A stretch of 64,000 nucleotides of DNA from Nitrospirota bacterium (lineage in GTDB: Bacteria > Nitrospirota > JACRHL01): positions 124,001 through 188,000 of the forward strand of contig JACRHL010000003.1 of assembly GCA_016212085.1 (NCBI GenBank), read 5' to 3'. Below the pieces are notes generated by a model, which saw only the letters and a program-made list of their open reading frames with translations, ran no database searches and was not told where the DNA came from. This document shows positions 36,885 to 45,128 of the stretch, piece after piece (position 1 is the stretch's first letter; each line of letters begins with the position of its first letter). The position numbers and the translations under genes were made by a program.

Positions 36885-38806
36885 CCGGCGGCCCCTTTCC
36901 CCTGCTCGACAAGGTCAACTCCCCGGAGGACATCAAGACCCTCTCCCGCAAGGAGCTGAAGGCCCTGTGCGCGGAGATCCGCGAGCTGCTCATCGACGTG
37001 GTGTCCACCACCGGCGGTCACCTGGCCCCCAACCTGGGGGTGGTGGAGCTGAGCGTGGCCCTGCACAAGGTGTTCCAGTCCCCCCGAGACAAGATCATCT
37101 GGGACGTGAGCCACCAGTCCTACGTGCACAAGCTGCTCACCGGCCGGCGCGACCGCATCCATACCCTGCGCCAATACCAGGGCCTGTCCGGCTTCCAGAA
37201 GCGCGAGGAGAGCATCCACGACCCGTTTGGCGCGGGCCACGCGGGCACCTCCATCTCCGCCGCCCTGGGCATGGCCACCGCCCGCGACCTGAACGGCACC
37301 GACGAGCGGGTGATCGCCGTCATCGGCGACGGCTCGATGACCGCCGGCATGGCCTTCGAGGCCCTCAACCACGGCGGCGGCACCAAGCGCGGCATGCTGG
37401 TGGTGCTGAACGACAACGAGATGTCGATCTCGCGCAACGTGGGGGCCGTCGCCTCGTACCTGAGCCGCATCCTCACCGACGAATTCTACGTGCGGGTGCG
37501 GGAGGAGACGGAAAACATCCTCACCCACATCCCGCGCGTGGGCGAGCGCATGCTGAAGGTGGCCAAGAAGGCCGAGGAGGCGGTGAAGGGCTTCATCACC
37601 CCCGGCCTGGTGTTCGAGGAACTGGGCTTCCAGTACCTGGGGCCCATCGACGGGCACAACCTGGATCACCTGATCCCCATGCTCGAGAACATCCGCCACC
37701 TTAAAGGGCCGGTGCTGCTGCACGTGGTCACCAAGAAGGGCAAGGGCTACACCCCGGCGGAGGACAACCCGGTCGGCTACCACGGCACCCCCAAGTTCGA
37801 CAAGGAGGTGGGCGTGCAGAACACCCCCTCCCCGCTGCCCGCCTACACCCAGGTGTTCGGCGACGCGCTGGTGGAGCTGGCCGCCGCCGACGACGACCTG
37901 CTGGCCATCACCGCCGCCATGCCCACGGGCACCGGCCTGGTGCCGTTCTCCAAGGCCTACCCCAAGCGCTTCTTCGACGTGGGCATCGCCGAGCAGCACG
38001 CGGTCACCTTCGCCGCCGGGCTGGCCACCCAGGGCAAGCGGCCGGTGGTCACCATCTATTCCACCTTCCTGCAACGCGCCTACGACCAGCTGATCCACGA
38101 CGTGGCCCTGCAAAACCTGCCGGTGGTCTTCGCCATGGACCGGGCCGGGCTGGTGGGCGACGACGGCCCCACCCACCACGGCGTGTTCGACATCTCCTAC
38201 CTGCGCAGCATCCCCGGCCTGGTGGTGATGGCCCCGCGTGACGGCCGCTCCCTGCGCGACATGCTGCACACCGCCACCCGGCAAAGCGGCCCGGTGGCCC
38301 TGCGCTACCCGCGCGGCAGCATCCCCGCCGAGGAGAACCTCGAGGGCTTCCACATGGTGGCCATCGGCAAGGCCGAACTGCTGCGCGACGGGGCCGACGC
38401 CACCGTCATCGCCCTGGGCACCATGGTGCAGCCCGCCCTCGAGGCGGCGGAGAACCTGGCGCGGGACGAGGGCCTGAGCATACGGGTGATCGACGCCCGC
38501 TTCGTGAAGCCCCTGGACCGGGAGATGATCCTGGCCGCCGCCCGCGAGACCGGCGCCCTGGTCACCGTGGAGGAGAACGCCCTGGCCGGCGGCTTCGGCA
38601 GCGCCGTGCTCGAGTGCCTGGAGGAGGCGGGGCTTGCCGTGCCGGTGCGGCGCCTGGGCATCCCCGACCGCTTCATCGAGCAGGGCCCGCAAGCGCGCCT
38701 GCGCGCCGACCTGGGGCTGGACTGGGCGGGCATCGCCGAGGCGGTCAAGGCCGTGGCCGGCCGCGCCGCCGACAACCCCCTGCGCGTGATGGCCGTTGAG
38801 GCGTAA
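36881..38806 (+). CDS. dxs: 1-deoxy-D-xylulose-5-phosphate synthase
   Basis: DXS condenses pyruvate and glyceraldehyde 3-phosphate, the first and rate-controlling step of the non-mevalonate isoprenoid pathway. The 641-residue product has the thiamine diphosphate motif [16 protein letters not shown] with NDNEMSIS, the transketolase-like central domain ([15 protein letters not shown]), and the C-terminal transketolase domain ([12 protein letters not shown]). Its length is normal. The ATG overlaps the ispA stop (ATGA). Confidence 0.97.
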   Translation: MTGGPFPLLDKVNSPEDIKTLSRKELKALCAEIRELLIDVVSTTGGHLAPNLGVVELSVALHKVFQSPRDKIIWDVSHQSYVHKLLTGRRDRIHTLRQYQGLSGFQKREESIHDPFGAGHAGTSISAALGMATARDLNGTDERVIAVIGDGSMTAGMAFEALNHGGGTKRGMLVVLNDNEMSISRNVGAVASYLSRILTDEFYVRVREETENILTHIPRVGERMLKVAKKAEEAVKGFITPGLVFEELGFQYLGPIDGHNLDHLIPMLENIRHLKGPVLLHVVTKKGKGYTPAEDNPVGYHGTPKFDKEVGVQNTPSPLPAYTQVFGDALVELAAADDDLLAITAAMPTGTGLVPFSKAYPKRFFDVGIAEQHAVTFAAGLATQGKRPVVTIYSTFLQRAYDQLIHDVALQNLPVVFAMDRAGLVGDDGPTHHGVFDISYLRSIPGLVVMAPRDGRSLRDMLHTATRQSGPVALRYPRGSIPAEENLEGFHMVAIGKAELLRDGADATVIALGTMVQPALEAAENLARDEGLSIRVIDARFVKPLDREMILAAARETGALVTVEENALAGGFGSAVLECLEEAGLAVPVRRLGIPDRFIEQGPQARLRADLGLDWAGIAEAVKAVAGRAADNPLRVMAVEA

Positions 38807-38878
38807 CGGCGCCGTTTCCGCCCGGCCGCGCCGGGCGGCCTTGTCGATCGCCCGTCCGTTCCGTCCCCCGTGCGGCCC

Positions 38879-39649
38879 ATGACGCCGGTCACCCGGAAAA
38901 TCCGCCTGGACCAGTTGCTGGTCAGCCGCGGCCTGGCGGAAAGCCACGCCCACGCCCTGGCCCTCATCATGGCCGGCCAGGTGCGGGTGGACGGCGAGGT
39001 GGTGAGCAAGGCGGGCACCCCGGTGGCGGCGGACGCCCAGGTCACACGCGGCCCGCGCCAGCCCTTCGTGAGCCGGGGCGGCCAGAAACTGGCGGGGGCG
39101 CTGGACGCCTTCGGCATCGACGCCACCGGCGTGGTGGCGCTGGACGCGGGCGCCTCCACCGGCGGCTTTACCGACTGCCTGCTGCAAAAGGGCGCCGCCC
39201 ACGTATTCGCCGCCGACGTGGGCCACGGCCAGCTCGACACCAGGATCGCGGGCGACCCCCGGGTGACGGTGATGGACCGCACCAACGTGCGCCACCTGAC
39301 CCCAGCCAACCTGCCCCAGGCCATGGACATGGTGGTGGGCGACCTGTCGTTCATCTCCCTGGCCCTGGTGCTGCCGGCGCTGGCGGCGCTGGTGCGCCCC
39401 GGCGGCACGCTGGTGCTGCTGGTGAAGCCCCAGTTCGAGGTGGACCGGCGGAACGTGGGCAAGGGCGGCATCGTGCGCGACCCGGACACGCGCGACGCGG
39501 CGGTGGATTCGGTCATCGCCGCCGCCCGGGGCTGCGGGCTGGAATTCCTGGGGCGGGCCACATCGCCCATCACCGGCGCCAAGGGCAACGTGGAATTTTT
39601 GATCCACCTGCGCCGCCCGGCGGACACGAACAAAGGGGACACACCATGA
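38879..39649 (+). CDS. tlyA: TlyA-family rRNA 2'-O-methyltransferase
   Basis: TlyA-type enzymes 2'-O-methylate rRNA and in some bacteria have hemolysin-like activity. The product of about 256 residues has an N-terminal S4 RNA-binding domain (RLDQLLVSRGLAESHAHALAL) and an FtsJ-like methyltransferase domain with the SAM motif DAGASTGGFTDCLLQ. Catalytic-type residues lie in DLSFISLAL and VKPQFEV. A GTG three codons earlier is an alternative start. It follows dxs by about 70 GC-rich bases and overlaps the next gene by ATGA. Confidence 0.9.
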   Translation: MTPVTRKIRLDQLLVSRGLAESHAHALALIMAGQVRVDGEVVSKAGTPVAADAQVTRGPRQPFVSRGGQKLAGALDAFGIDATGVVALDAGASTGGFTDCLLQKGAAHVFAADVGHGQLDTRIAGDPRVTVMDRTNVRHLTPANLPQAMDMVVGDLSFISLALVLPALAALVRPGGTLVLLVKPQFEVDRRNVGKGGIVRDPDTRDAAVDSVIAAARGCGLEFLGRATSPITGAKGNVEFLIHLRRPADTNKGDTP

Positions 39650-40599
39650 GCACCGTCCTGGTCACCGGCGCCGCCGGCTTCATTGGCTCCCACCTGTGCG
39701 AGGCGCTGGTGGCGCGCGGCCAGCGCGTGGTGGGGTACGACAACTTCGACCCGTTCTACCCGCGCCCGGCGAAGGAGCGCAACCTGGCGGCCCTGTCCGG
39801 CAACCGCCACTTTGCCCTGGTGGAGGGCGACATCCGCGACCGGGACAAGCTGGCGCACACCTTCCGCGACCACGGCATCACCCAGGTGGTGCACCTGGCG
39901 GCGCTGGCGGGGGTGCGGCCGTCCATCGCCGAGCCGTACCGCTACCAGGAGGTGAACGTGGCGGGCACGGCGGCCATTTTGGAGTGCGTGCGCGATTTCG
40001 GCACGGAGAACTTCGTGTTCGCCTCGTCCTCCAGCGTGTACGGCAACAACGACAAGGTGCCGTTCGCGGAGTCGGACCGGGTGGACCACCCCATCTCCCC
40101 CTACGCGGCCACCAAGAAGGCGGGGGAGCTGATCTGCCACGCCTACCACCACCTGTACGGCTTTCCGGTCACCTGCCTGCGCTTCTTCACCGTGTACGGC
40201 CCGCGCCAGCGGCCCGACCTGGCCATCGCCAAGTTCACCCGGCTGATCGACAACGGCGTGCCCATCCCGTTCTTCGGCGACGGCGCCACCCGGCGCGACT
40301 ATACCTACATCGACGACATCATCCAGGGGGTGCTGGCCGCCCTGGACAAGCGCGCCCCCTACGCCATCTACAACCTGGGCGAATCGCAGACCACCACCCT
40401 GCTGGAACTGGTGCGGCTGATTCAGGAGGCCCTGGGCCGGGAGGCCCTCATCGACCGCCAGCCCCACCAGCCCGGCGACGTGCCGGTGACCTATGCGGAC
40501 ATTTCACTGGCGCGGAAGGAGCTGGGCTACAACCCGCACACGCTCATCGCGGAAGGGATTCCGAAGTACGTGGAGTGGTATCGGGGGCAGGGAGTCTGA
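39646..40599 (+). CDS. NAD-dependent nucleotide-sugar epimerase
   Basis: The 317-residue product is an extended short-chain dehydrogenase: GAAGFIGSHL binds NAD, SSSSVYG supplies the catalytic Ser/Thr, and SPYAATKKAGE supplies Tyr and Lys. The segment DNFDPFYPRPAKERNL resembles UDP-glucuronate 4-epimerases and related UDP-sugar epimerases more than dTDP-glucose dehydratases. It would act in the cytoplasm on precursors of capsule or lipopolysaccharide. Translation is coupled to tlyA by an ATGA overlap, though no functional link is evident. The exact substrate cannot be told from sequence. Confidence 0.82.
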   Translation: MSTVLVTGAAGFIGSHLCEALVARGQRVVGYDNFDPFYPRPAKERNLAALSGNRHFALVEGDIRDRDKLAHTFRDHGITQVVHLAALAGVRPSIAEPYRYQEVNVAGTAAILECVRDFGTENFVFASSSSVYGNNDKVPFAESDRVDHPISPYAATKKAGELICHAYHHLYGFPVTCLRFFTVYGPRQRPDLAIAKFTRLIDNGVPIPFFGDGATRRDYTYIDDIIQGVLAALDKRAPYAIYNLGESQTTTLLELVRLIQEALGREALIDRQPHQPGDVPVTYADISLARKELGYNPHTLIAEGIPKYVEWYRGQGV

Positions 40600-40608
40600 A
40601 TCCATGGG

Positions 40609-40968
40609 CTAACGCTCATACGGATTCCAATCGGGTGTAGAAATGGGGGGGTCGTTCCAATCTGGGTTTTCCCAACGTTTTGCGCAAGCAGGGCAAGTCC
40701 ATCCCCATTCATGCTCCTGCAAAGGGGTTTGGCGACCCGACTGGGTAAAGAAACAGCTTGAGCACAGTCGGCTCAGTCCTTCTAGACCAACAATGGTCGC
40801 ACTCTTACTTTCAAACTGGTAGCCCTCAGGTAACTGGGGTTGTATGCCGTTAGCTTCAAGATTAGCCACCCGCTTTTCGAGTTGAGCAAACCGTTCCGGC
40901 AAACTCCTCAATTGCCTCCAAATGGGAATTTTTTCGAGTAATTCCCCGATATCCCTCAGAGACACCAT
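40609..40968 (-). CDS. Small coiled-coil and zinc-ribbon protein in a low-GC patch
   Basis: This 119-residue protein has an N-terminal helix and coiled coil (IGELLEKIPIWRQLRSLPERF and QLEKRVANLEANG) and a C-terminal zinc-ribbon pair CSSC and CPAC. Similar short proteins of unknown function occur in genomic islands and phage-like regions, but I cannot name a family. The base composition here is much lower in GC than the flanks and codon use differs, suggesting recent acquisition. The start follows GGGAG at nine bases. It converges on the epimerase gene with nine bases between stops. Confidence 0.7.
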   Translation of the reverse strand: MVSLRDIGELLEKIPIWRQLRSLPERFAQLEKRVANLEANGIQPQLPEGYQFESKSATIVGLEGLSRLCSSCFFTQSGRQTPLQEHEWGWTCPACAKRWENPDWNDPPISTPDWNPYER

Positions 40969-40985
40969 TTGCTCGCTCCCGTCGT

Positions 40986-41020
40986 AAAAAAAGGCCCCGT
41001 CATCATTATAGCGGGGCCTT
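40986..41020 (-). terminator. Terminator of the aldolase gene with embedded promoter
   Basis: On the minus strand AAGGCCCCG (41012-41020) pairs with CGGGGCCTT (40991-40999), followed by a run of T. This makes a good intrinsic terminator for the upstream aldolase gene. Its loop contains TATAAT (41005-41010), a consensus -10 box placed properly for the zinc-ribbon gene that starts at 40968; the matching -35 box is weak. Confidence 0.75.
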
Positions 41021-41197
41021 TCCTTTTATCCCACATTACCCCGGCGGAGCAAAACGCCAATCCCCGGGGTAGGCGCCGGATTTTGCCGCAGACCCTAGGC
41101 GGGTGAAGGCGCGACCCCGCAGGCGTGGCGGCGCCACGTCGAGGACGGCGCGACGAGCCCAACGACGGAGATGCGGCAAAAGCCGGCGCCGGTGCCT

Positions 41198-42589
41198 TTA
41201 CGCCGAGGCGATCTCCGTCTTCAGGTCCGGCCGCACGTTCACCAGCTTCACGTGCTTGTCGATGGCGGCCTTGGAGTTCTTCACGCCGAGCTGCCCGAAC
41301 AGGAAGTGGAACTTGTCCTCCAGCTCCTGGCCGATGGCGGCGCGGGTGGCATCGGGGAGGGTCCAGAAGCGCTCGCGGAAGGGGCCGAAACCCTTCTTGC
41401 GGGTCTTGTACAGGAACTGGGCCTCGGTCTGGCCGGGCTTCTGCTCGTCGGCGCAGTTCTGGCGCAGCCAGTCGTACACGTCGTTCAGCAGGTCCTGGGG
41501 CAGGTGCCTGCTGTCGTAGATCATGTTCTGGAAGCCGGTGGCCAGGTGCACCTCCGAGGCGTCGTTGGCCACGAACCGGTGGAAGCAGTCGTCCGGCAGG
41601 GTGGAGGCGCCGTGCTGCACGGTGCCGGAGATGCCGAACTTCCCACGGGCCACCGCCGAGATGTCCTTGAGCACGGCGAAGTCGAGCGCCACCTCGGCCA
41701 CGGAGCCGTCGGCGTTGGGGGTGCCGCCGTGGGAGGTGCCGGTCTGCACGCTCACCTTGCTGATGCCGGCCATGCCCTTGGGCAGCAGCTCGTTGTACCC
41801 CTGCTGGTAGGCCTCGTACTCCTCCACGGTGGAGTTCTGCTCGCCCACCTCGCCGATCTCGCCCCCCACCGACACGGTGACGCCGGCCGGCTCCAGCCCG
41901 CGCACCAGGGCGGTCAGCTCGGCGGCGTGGCGGTAGTTGCGCTCCTGCTGCTGCTTGACCGTGGGGCGCGACAGGTCCACCAGGGTGGAGGTGTCGATGT
42001 CGATGTTGTAGAAGCCGACGGGCACCGACTCGCGGATCAGGGCGCGCACCTCCTCCAGGGCCGCCTCCGGGTCCTTGGCGTACTTCTTGGCGTTCACCTG
42101 GTAGTGGTCGCCCTGGATGAACACCGGGCCGGTGTGCCCCTCGCGGATGCAGGCGGCCAGCATCACCACGGCATATTCCGCCGGGCGCTGGAAGGTGTAG
42201 GCGATCTCGCTCTTGGCGATCTCGAACACGAAGGCGCCGGAGTTCAGCTTCTGCGAGGCGCGCACGATGGCGCGGGCGGTGTCATACGAGATGCCACGGA
42301 TGTTGATGGCGGGCACCGTCATGGGGGCCACCTCGCCCCGGCCCATGGCCATGTAGAAATCGTGGATGGAGGCGGGCACGCAGCCGGTGGCGATGCCGAT
42401 CTGGCGGATCAGGTGGCGGGCGGTGCCGCGCACCTCCGCCGTGGCGGCGAACACGGCGTTGTAGACGAGCGGGTCCATCAGGGTGGCGCGCAGGCGGTCG
42501 GCGTCCAGCACCTTCACCCCGTCCCCCTGGCGGGCCACGATGCCGTCGAGCGCGGCGTTGAGTTCGGCGACGCTAGCGAATTTTTTCAA
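41198..42589 (-). CDS. fba: Class II fructose-bisphosphate aldolase (long form)
   Basis: The 463-residue product is a zinc-dependent class II aldolase that splits or forms fructose 1,6-bisphosphate. Supporting motifs are PVFIQGDHYQVN (catalytic Asp and metal His), NIDIDTSTL, the Glu-rich GGEIGEVGEQNSTVEE and VSVQTGTSHGGTP for metal and phosphate binding. It is about 100 residues longer than the E. coli enzyme because of a C-terminal extension. I chose a TTG start because GAGGAG lies five bases upstream, and the next Met is far inside the conserved region. A related tagatose-bisphosphate aldolase activity is possible. Confidence 0.85.
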   Translation of the reverse strand: MKKFASVAELNAALDGIVARQGDGVKVLDADRLRATLMDPLVYNAVFAATAEVRGTARHLIRQIGIATGCVPASIHDFYMAMGRGEVAPMTVPAINIRGISYDTARAIVRASQKLNSGAFVFEIAKSEIAYTFQRPAEYAVVMLAACIREGHTGPVFIQGDHYQVNAKKYAKDPEAALEEVRALIRESVPVGFYNIDIDTSTLVDLSRPTVKQQQERNYRHAAELTALVRGLEPAGVTVSVGGEIGEVGEQNSTVEEYEAYQQGYNELLPKGMAGISKVSVQTGTSHGGTPNADGSVAEVALDFAVLKDISAVARGKFGISGTVQHGASTLPDDCFHRFVANDASEVHLATGFQNMIYDSRHLPQDLLNDVYDWLRQNCADEQKPGQTEAQFLYKTRKKGFGPFRERFWTLPDATRAAIGQELEDKFHFLFGQLGVKNSKAAIDKHVKLVNVRPDLKTEIASA

Positions 42590-42644
42590 CGGAACTCCTC
42601 CCCCCGCTTGGGTGGTCGAAAAATAACAGGCCCCAGTTCCGCCA

Positions 42645-42673
42645 ATTATAGGCCCCCGCTCCGCCCGCTTAAA
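42645..42673 (-). promoter_or_regulatory. Candidate promoter of the aldolase gene
   Basis: On the minus strand TTTAAG (42668-42673) and a consensus TATAAT (42645-42650) are spaced by 17 bases, about 55 bases in front of the TTG start. Confidence 0.55.
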
Positions 42674-42701
42674 GGGGGCCGCCGGGGGGAGGTGAACATC
42701 A

Positions 42702-42844
42702 GGGCACCTCTCAAAACCGTCGCGAGCGGTCCGAGTGCAAGGCGGACGGAGCGGAGAACCCGAGACATATCCGGGTGATAGGCGAGGGCTCGAGCACCGC
42801 CCAACGCAGCAATCGGGCCGCGCAGCAGGTTTTGAGAGGTGCCC
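42702..42844. repeat. 143-bp repeat with terminal inverted repeats, copy A
   Basis: The element begins GGGCACCTCTCAAAACC and ends with its exact reverse complement GGTTTTGAGAGGTGCCC. Its 143-base body is about 90% identical to the copy at 46088-46230. It abuts the stop codon of the HAD phosphatase gene. No transposase or open frame lies inside, so it looks like a miniature inverted-repeat or REP-type element. Confidence 0.88.
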
Positions 42845-42845
42845 A

Positions 42846-43544
42846 TTACCCGCCGGCGAGGGCGCGCACCAGCTCCGGGGTGAACTGGTCCATCCTGTCG
42901 ATGATCCGGTCCGCCCGGCCCAGCTCGGACGCGGTGTAGGAGTGGGTGATGGCCACGCAGTGCATGCCGGCGGCCTTGGCGGCGGCCACCCCGGCAACGG
43001 AATCCTCGATCACCACGCACCGGGACGGGCCGATGCGGCGGCCGTGCTCCGCCAGGAACAGGTTGAACAGGGCCAGCGCCTTGAGATACCCCTCCGGGTG
43101 CGGCTTGCAGGCCTGGGTGTCCTCCGCCGACACCACCAGGGCGAACGCCTCCCAGATGTCGGCCCGCTTGCAGATGGCCTCGATCTCCTTGGCCAGCGCG
43201 CCGGACACGATGCCCGTGGGAAACACGGCGGACATGGCCCGCACGCATTCCTGGGCGCCGGGGAACAGCAGCAGGTGGTCGGCAATGTGGGCGTCGTAAC
43301 AGGCGCTCTTGCGGTGGATCAGGTCGGCCAGGGCCTCCTCGGACAGGTGGCGCTGGGCACGCTGGAAGGCCTCGGCAAAGCAGCCCTTGTCGTCGAACCC
43401 CAGGTACACGTCGTGGTACTCGACGTCGGTGACGGTGATCCCCTCCTCCGCCAGCACCTTCTGCAACATCGCCTGGTGCACCGGCTCGTCGTCGGCGATG
43501 ACGCCGTTGAAGTCGAACAGCACGAGCATCTCCGAACCGGACAC
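42846..43544 (-). CDS. HAD-superfamily phosphatase (beta-phosphoglucomutase-like)
   Basis: The 232-residue product has the HAD nucleophile motif LFDFNGVIADDEPVH, a helical cap (KGCFAEAFQRAQ onward), the Thr/Ser motif GIVSGAL, the Lys motif KPHPEGYLKAL and the acidic motif VIEDSVAGVAAAKAAG. This matches the beta-phosphoglucomutase/phosphoglycolate phosphatase branch. The first Asp is followed by DFN rather than DxD, so the catalytic Asp pair reads D-x-N and the second, acid-base Asp may be missing. A GTG start with GGGGG five bases upstream is chosen over an ATG five codons later. Confidence 0.72.
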   Translation of the reverse strand: MSGSEMLVLFDFNGVIADDEPVHQAMLQKVLAEEGITVTDVEYHDVYLGFDDKGCFAEAFQRAQRHLSEEALADLIHRKSACYDAHIADHLLLFPGAQECVRAMSAVFPTGIVSGALAKEIEAICKRADIWEAFALVVSAEDTQACKPHPEGYLKALALFNLFLAEHGRRIGPSRCVVIEDSVAGVAAAKAAGMHCVAITHSYTASELGRADRIIDRMDQFTPELVRALAGG

Positions 43545-43681
43545 GGGCACCCCCTTGATTGGCGAGCAGCACAAGCGGGGCGTCACTATACCACACCGGT
43601 GCAACGGGCCCGCCGGGGTGGGCAATGTGGCGCGGATGGGGCTAGAATGGAAGCAGCAGGCATGGGATAAGGAGGCGCACC

Positions 43682-44242
43682 ATGAAACGGGCACGAGTTC
43701 TGGTTCCGCTGGCGGAGGGCTTCGAGGAGATCGAGGCGGTCACCGTGGTGGACATCCTGCGCCGCGCCGGCGTCGAGGTGACCACCGCCGGGTTGACCGA
43801 GGGGCCCATCAAGGGCTCGCGCGGCGTCATCATCACCCCGGACACGGCGCTGCACCGCATCATGGAGGATGAGTTCGACATGGTGGTGCTGCCGGGCGGC
43901 CTGCCCGGTACCACCAACCTGCGCCTGGACAAGCGCATCCACGACATCGTGCGCCGCATCCACGCACGCAAGGGCTACGTGACCGCCATCTGCGCCGCCC
44001 CCTCCATCTACGCGGAGTTGGGCTTCCTGGAGGGGCGCAAGGCCACCAGCCACCCGTCGGTGGCGGAGGAGCCGCACTTCAAGGGGGTGGATTACTCCGA
44101 CGAGCGGGTGGTGGTGGACGGCCACTTCATCACCAGCCGCGCCCCCGGCACCGCCATGGAGTTCGCCATGACGCTGGTGGAGGCGCTGGCCGGCCCGGAG
44201 ATGCGGGACAAGGTCAACAAGGGCGTGATGGCGCGCCTGTAA
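43682..44242 (+). CDS. DJ-1/PfpI-family protein
   Basis: The 186-residue product belongs to the DJ-1 clade: the nucleophile-elbow cysteine is in AICAAPSI, the conserved Glu is in PLAEGFEEIEA, and the glycine motif is VLPGGLPGTTNL. Members act as glyoxalases or protein deglycases or as oxidative-stress sensors. The exact activity is not predictable. A very strong ribosome-binding site AAGGAGG precedes the ATG, and TAGAAT lies about 30 bases upstream as a possible -10 box. The gene ends at a strong terminator and stands alone. Confidence 0.88.
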   Translation: MKRARVLVPLAEGFEEIEAVTVVDILRRAGVEVTTAGLTEGPIKGSRGVIITPDTALHRIMEDEFDMVVLPGGLPGTTNLRLDKRIHDIVRRIHARKGYVTAICAAPSIYAELGFLEGRKATSHPSVAEEPHFKGVDYSDERVVVDGHFITSRAPGTAMEFAMTLVEALAGPEMRDKVNKGVMARL

Positions 44243-44257
44243 GCCGTCGCGCCGACA

Positions 44258-44297
44258 AAAAAAGGCCCCCGGCCGTACGTGGCCGGGGGCCTTTTTT
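44258..44297. terminator. Bidirectional terminator after the DJ-1 gene
   Basis: A 17-base-pair stem AAAAAAGGCCCCCGGCC pairs with GGCCGGGGGCCTTTTTT around a short loop, with an A run on one side and a T run on the other. It separates the convergent DJ-1 and small zinc-ribbon genes. Confidence 0.88.
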
Positions 44298-44317
44298 ACG
44301 TTCGGGCCTGGTTTCTA

Positions 44318-44488
44318 TCAGACTCGCGGGGTGTGACCGGCCTTTTCCACGCGCTGCTTCTCGTCCAGCAGCTCGCCACGGATCCTGGCCTCGCACTGCT
44401 CGCAGATGGTGGACGTGGACGGCTTGGCGCACAGGCTGCACACGCCCAACTTCCTGCCTTCCCGCTCGGGTTGCACGGCACTTCCCAT
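44318..44488 (-). CDS. 56-residue zinc-ribbon-like protein
   Basis: A small open frame, preceded by the strong ribosome site GGGAGG six bases before the ATG, encodes 56 residues with two CxxC pairs (CSLC and CEQC, residues 17-20 and 29-32) and a charged helical tail (IRGELLDEKQRVEKAG). The CxxC-x8-CxxC spacing suggests one structural zinc. Similar tiny proteins with a CEXC-A-x-I/V-x-GE pattern occur in sulfate- and metal-reducing bacteria, but I know of no function. It ends 20 bases before a terminator, in the expected place for a real gene. Confidence 0.72.
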   Translation of the reverse strand: MGSAVQPEREGRKLGVCSLCAKPSTSTICEQCEARIRGELLDEKQRVEKAGHTPRV

Positions 44489-44565
44489 GGTCACCTCCCG
44501 GCTGTCCAGGTTAAGGGATCCTACGGATCAAGAATAGCACACGGCCGCGGGCCGGACGCGGCGCG

Positions 44566-45102
44566 TCAGGTGCCCCGCAGGGCCTTCACGTCGGCGATGA
44601 TCTCCCCCGCGTGCTCCGTGGGGCTCACGTCCGGATAGACCTTGCGGATCACCCCCGTTCCGTCCACCAGATAGCTCACCCGGCGGGCCACGCCGGGCAG
44701 GATCGAGCGGGCATGGTAACGGGCCACCACCTCGCCGGATGGGTCCGCCAGCAGGTCGAAGGTGAGGTGGTATTTCCCGGCGAACGCCTTGTGGGACGCC
44801 ACGTCGTCGAAGCTCACCCCCAGCACGCGCACCCCCAGCGCCTGCAACTCGCCCAGCCGGTCGCGGAAGGCGCAGGCCTCCTTGGTGCAGCCGGGGGTGT
44901 CGTCCCTGGGATAGAAGTAGAGCACGAACCAGGTTCCCGCCAGGGTGGCGCTGTCCACCCGTTCGCCGTCCTGGTTGGGCAGGGCGAAGCCGGGGGCCAC
45001 GCTGCCCGCCGTCAGCAGCTCGGCGCCGCGGGCGCGGCCGCCAAGGAACAGCAACACGGCCAGAACGGCCAGCAGGGCCACCACGCCGACTGTCATGCTC
45101 AT
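44566..45102 (-). CDS. bcp: Membrane-anchored PrxQ/Bcp-type peroxiredoxin
   Basis: PrxQ reduces hydrogen and organic peroxides with thiol electrons. The 178-residue product has the active-site segment YPRDDTPGCTKEACAFRD, with peroxidatic and resolving cysteines five residues apart, the PrxQ pattern. Unlike cytoplasmic Bcp it begins with a hydrophobic segment (MTVGVVALLAVLAVLLFLGG), so it is probably anchored in the membrane facing the periplasm. The ATG at 45102 has GGAGG close upstream; a longer start at 45132 overlaps the previous stop. It follows the exported UPF0173 hydrolase on the same strand. Confidence 0.87.
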   Translation of the reverse strand: MSMTVGVVALLAVLAVLLFLGGRARGAELLTAGSVAPGFALPNQDGERVDSATLAGTWFVLYFYPRDDTPGCTKEACAFRDRLGELQALGVRVLGVSFDDVASHKAFAGKYHLTFDLLADPSGEVVARYHARSILPGVARRVSYLVDGTGVIRKVYPDVSPTEHAGEIIADVKALRGT

Positions 45103-45128
45103 GCCCCTCCCCGTTTCCAGCCGCCCGC

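Noticed and set aside
38818-38842. Terminator between dxs and tlyA
   Set aside because: A GC-rich hairpin is present (CCGCCCGG with CCGGGCGG), but there is no T run, so read-through into tlyA is more likely.
40600-41197. Prophage or integrated island
   Set aside because: Only one small lower-GC gene is present, with no integrase, attachment repeats or nearby tRNA end.
42702-42844. Possible tRNA or riboswitch in the 143-bp element (GGCTCGAG-type T-arm look)
   Set aside because: No cloverleaf can be drawn, and the element lies at gene ends rather than as a leader of a known metabolite gene.
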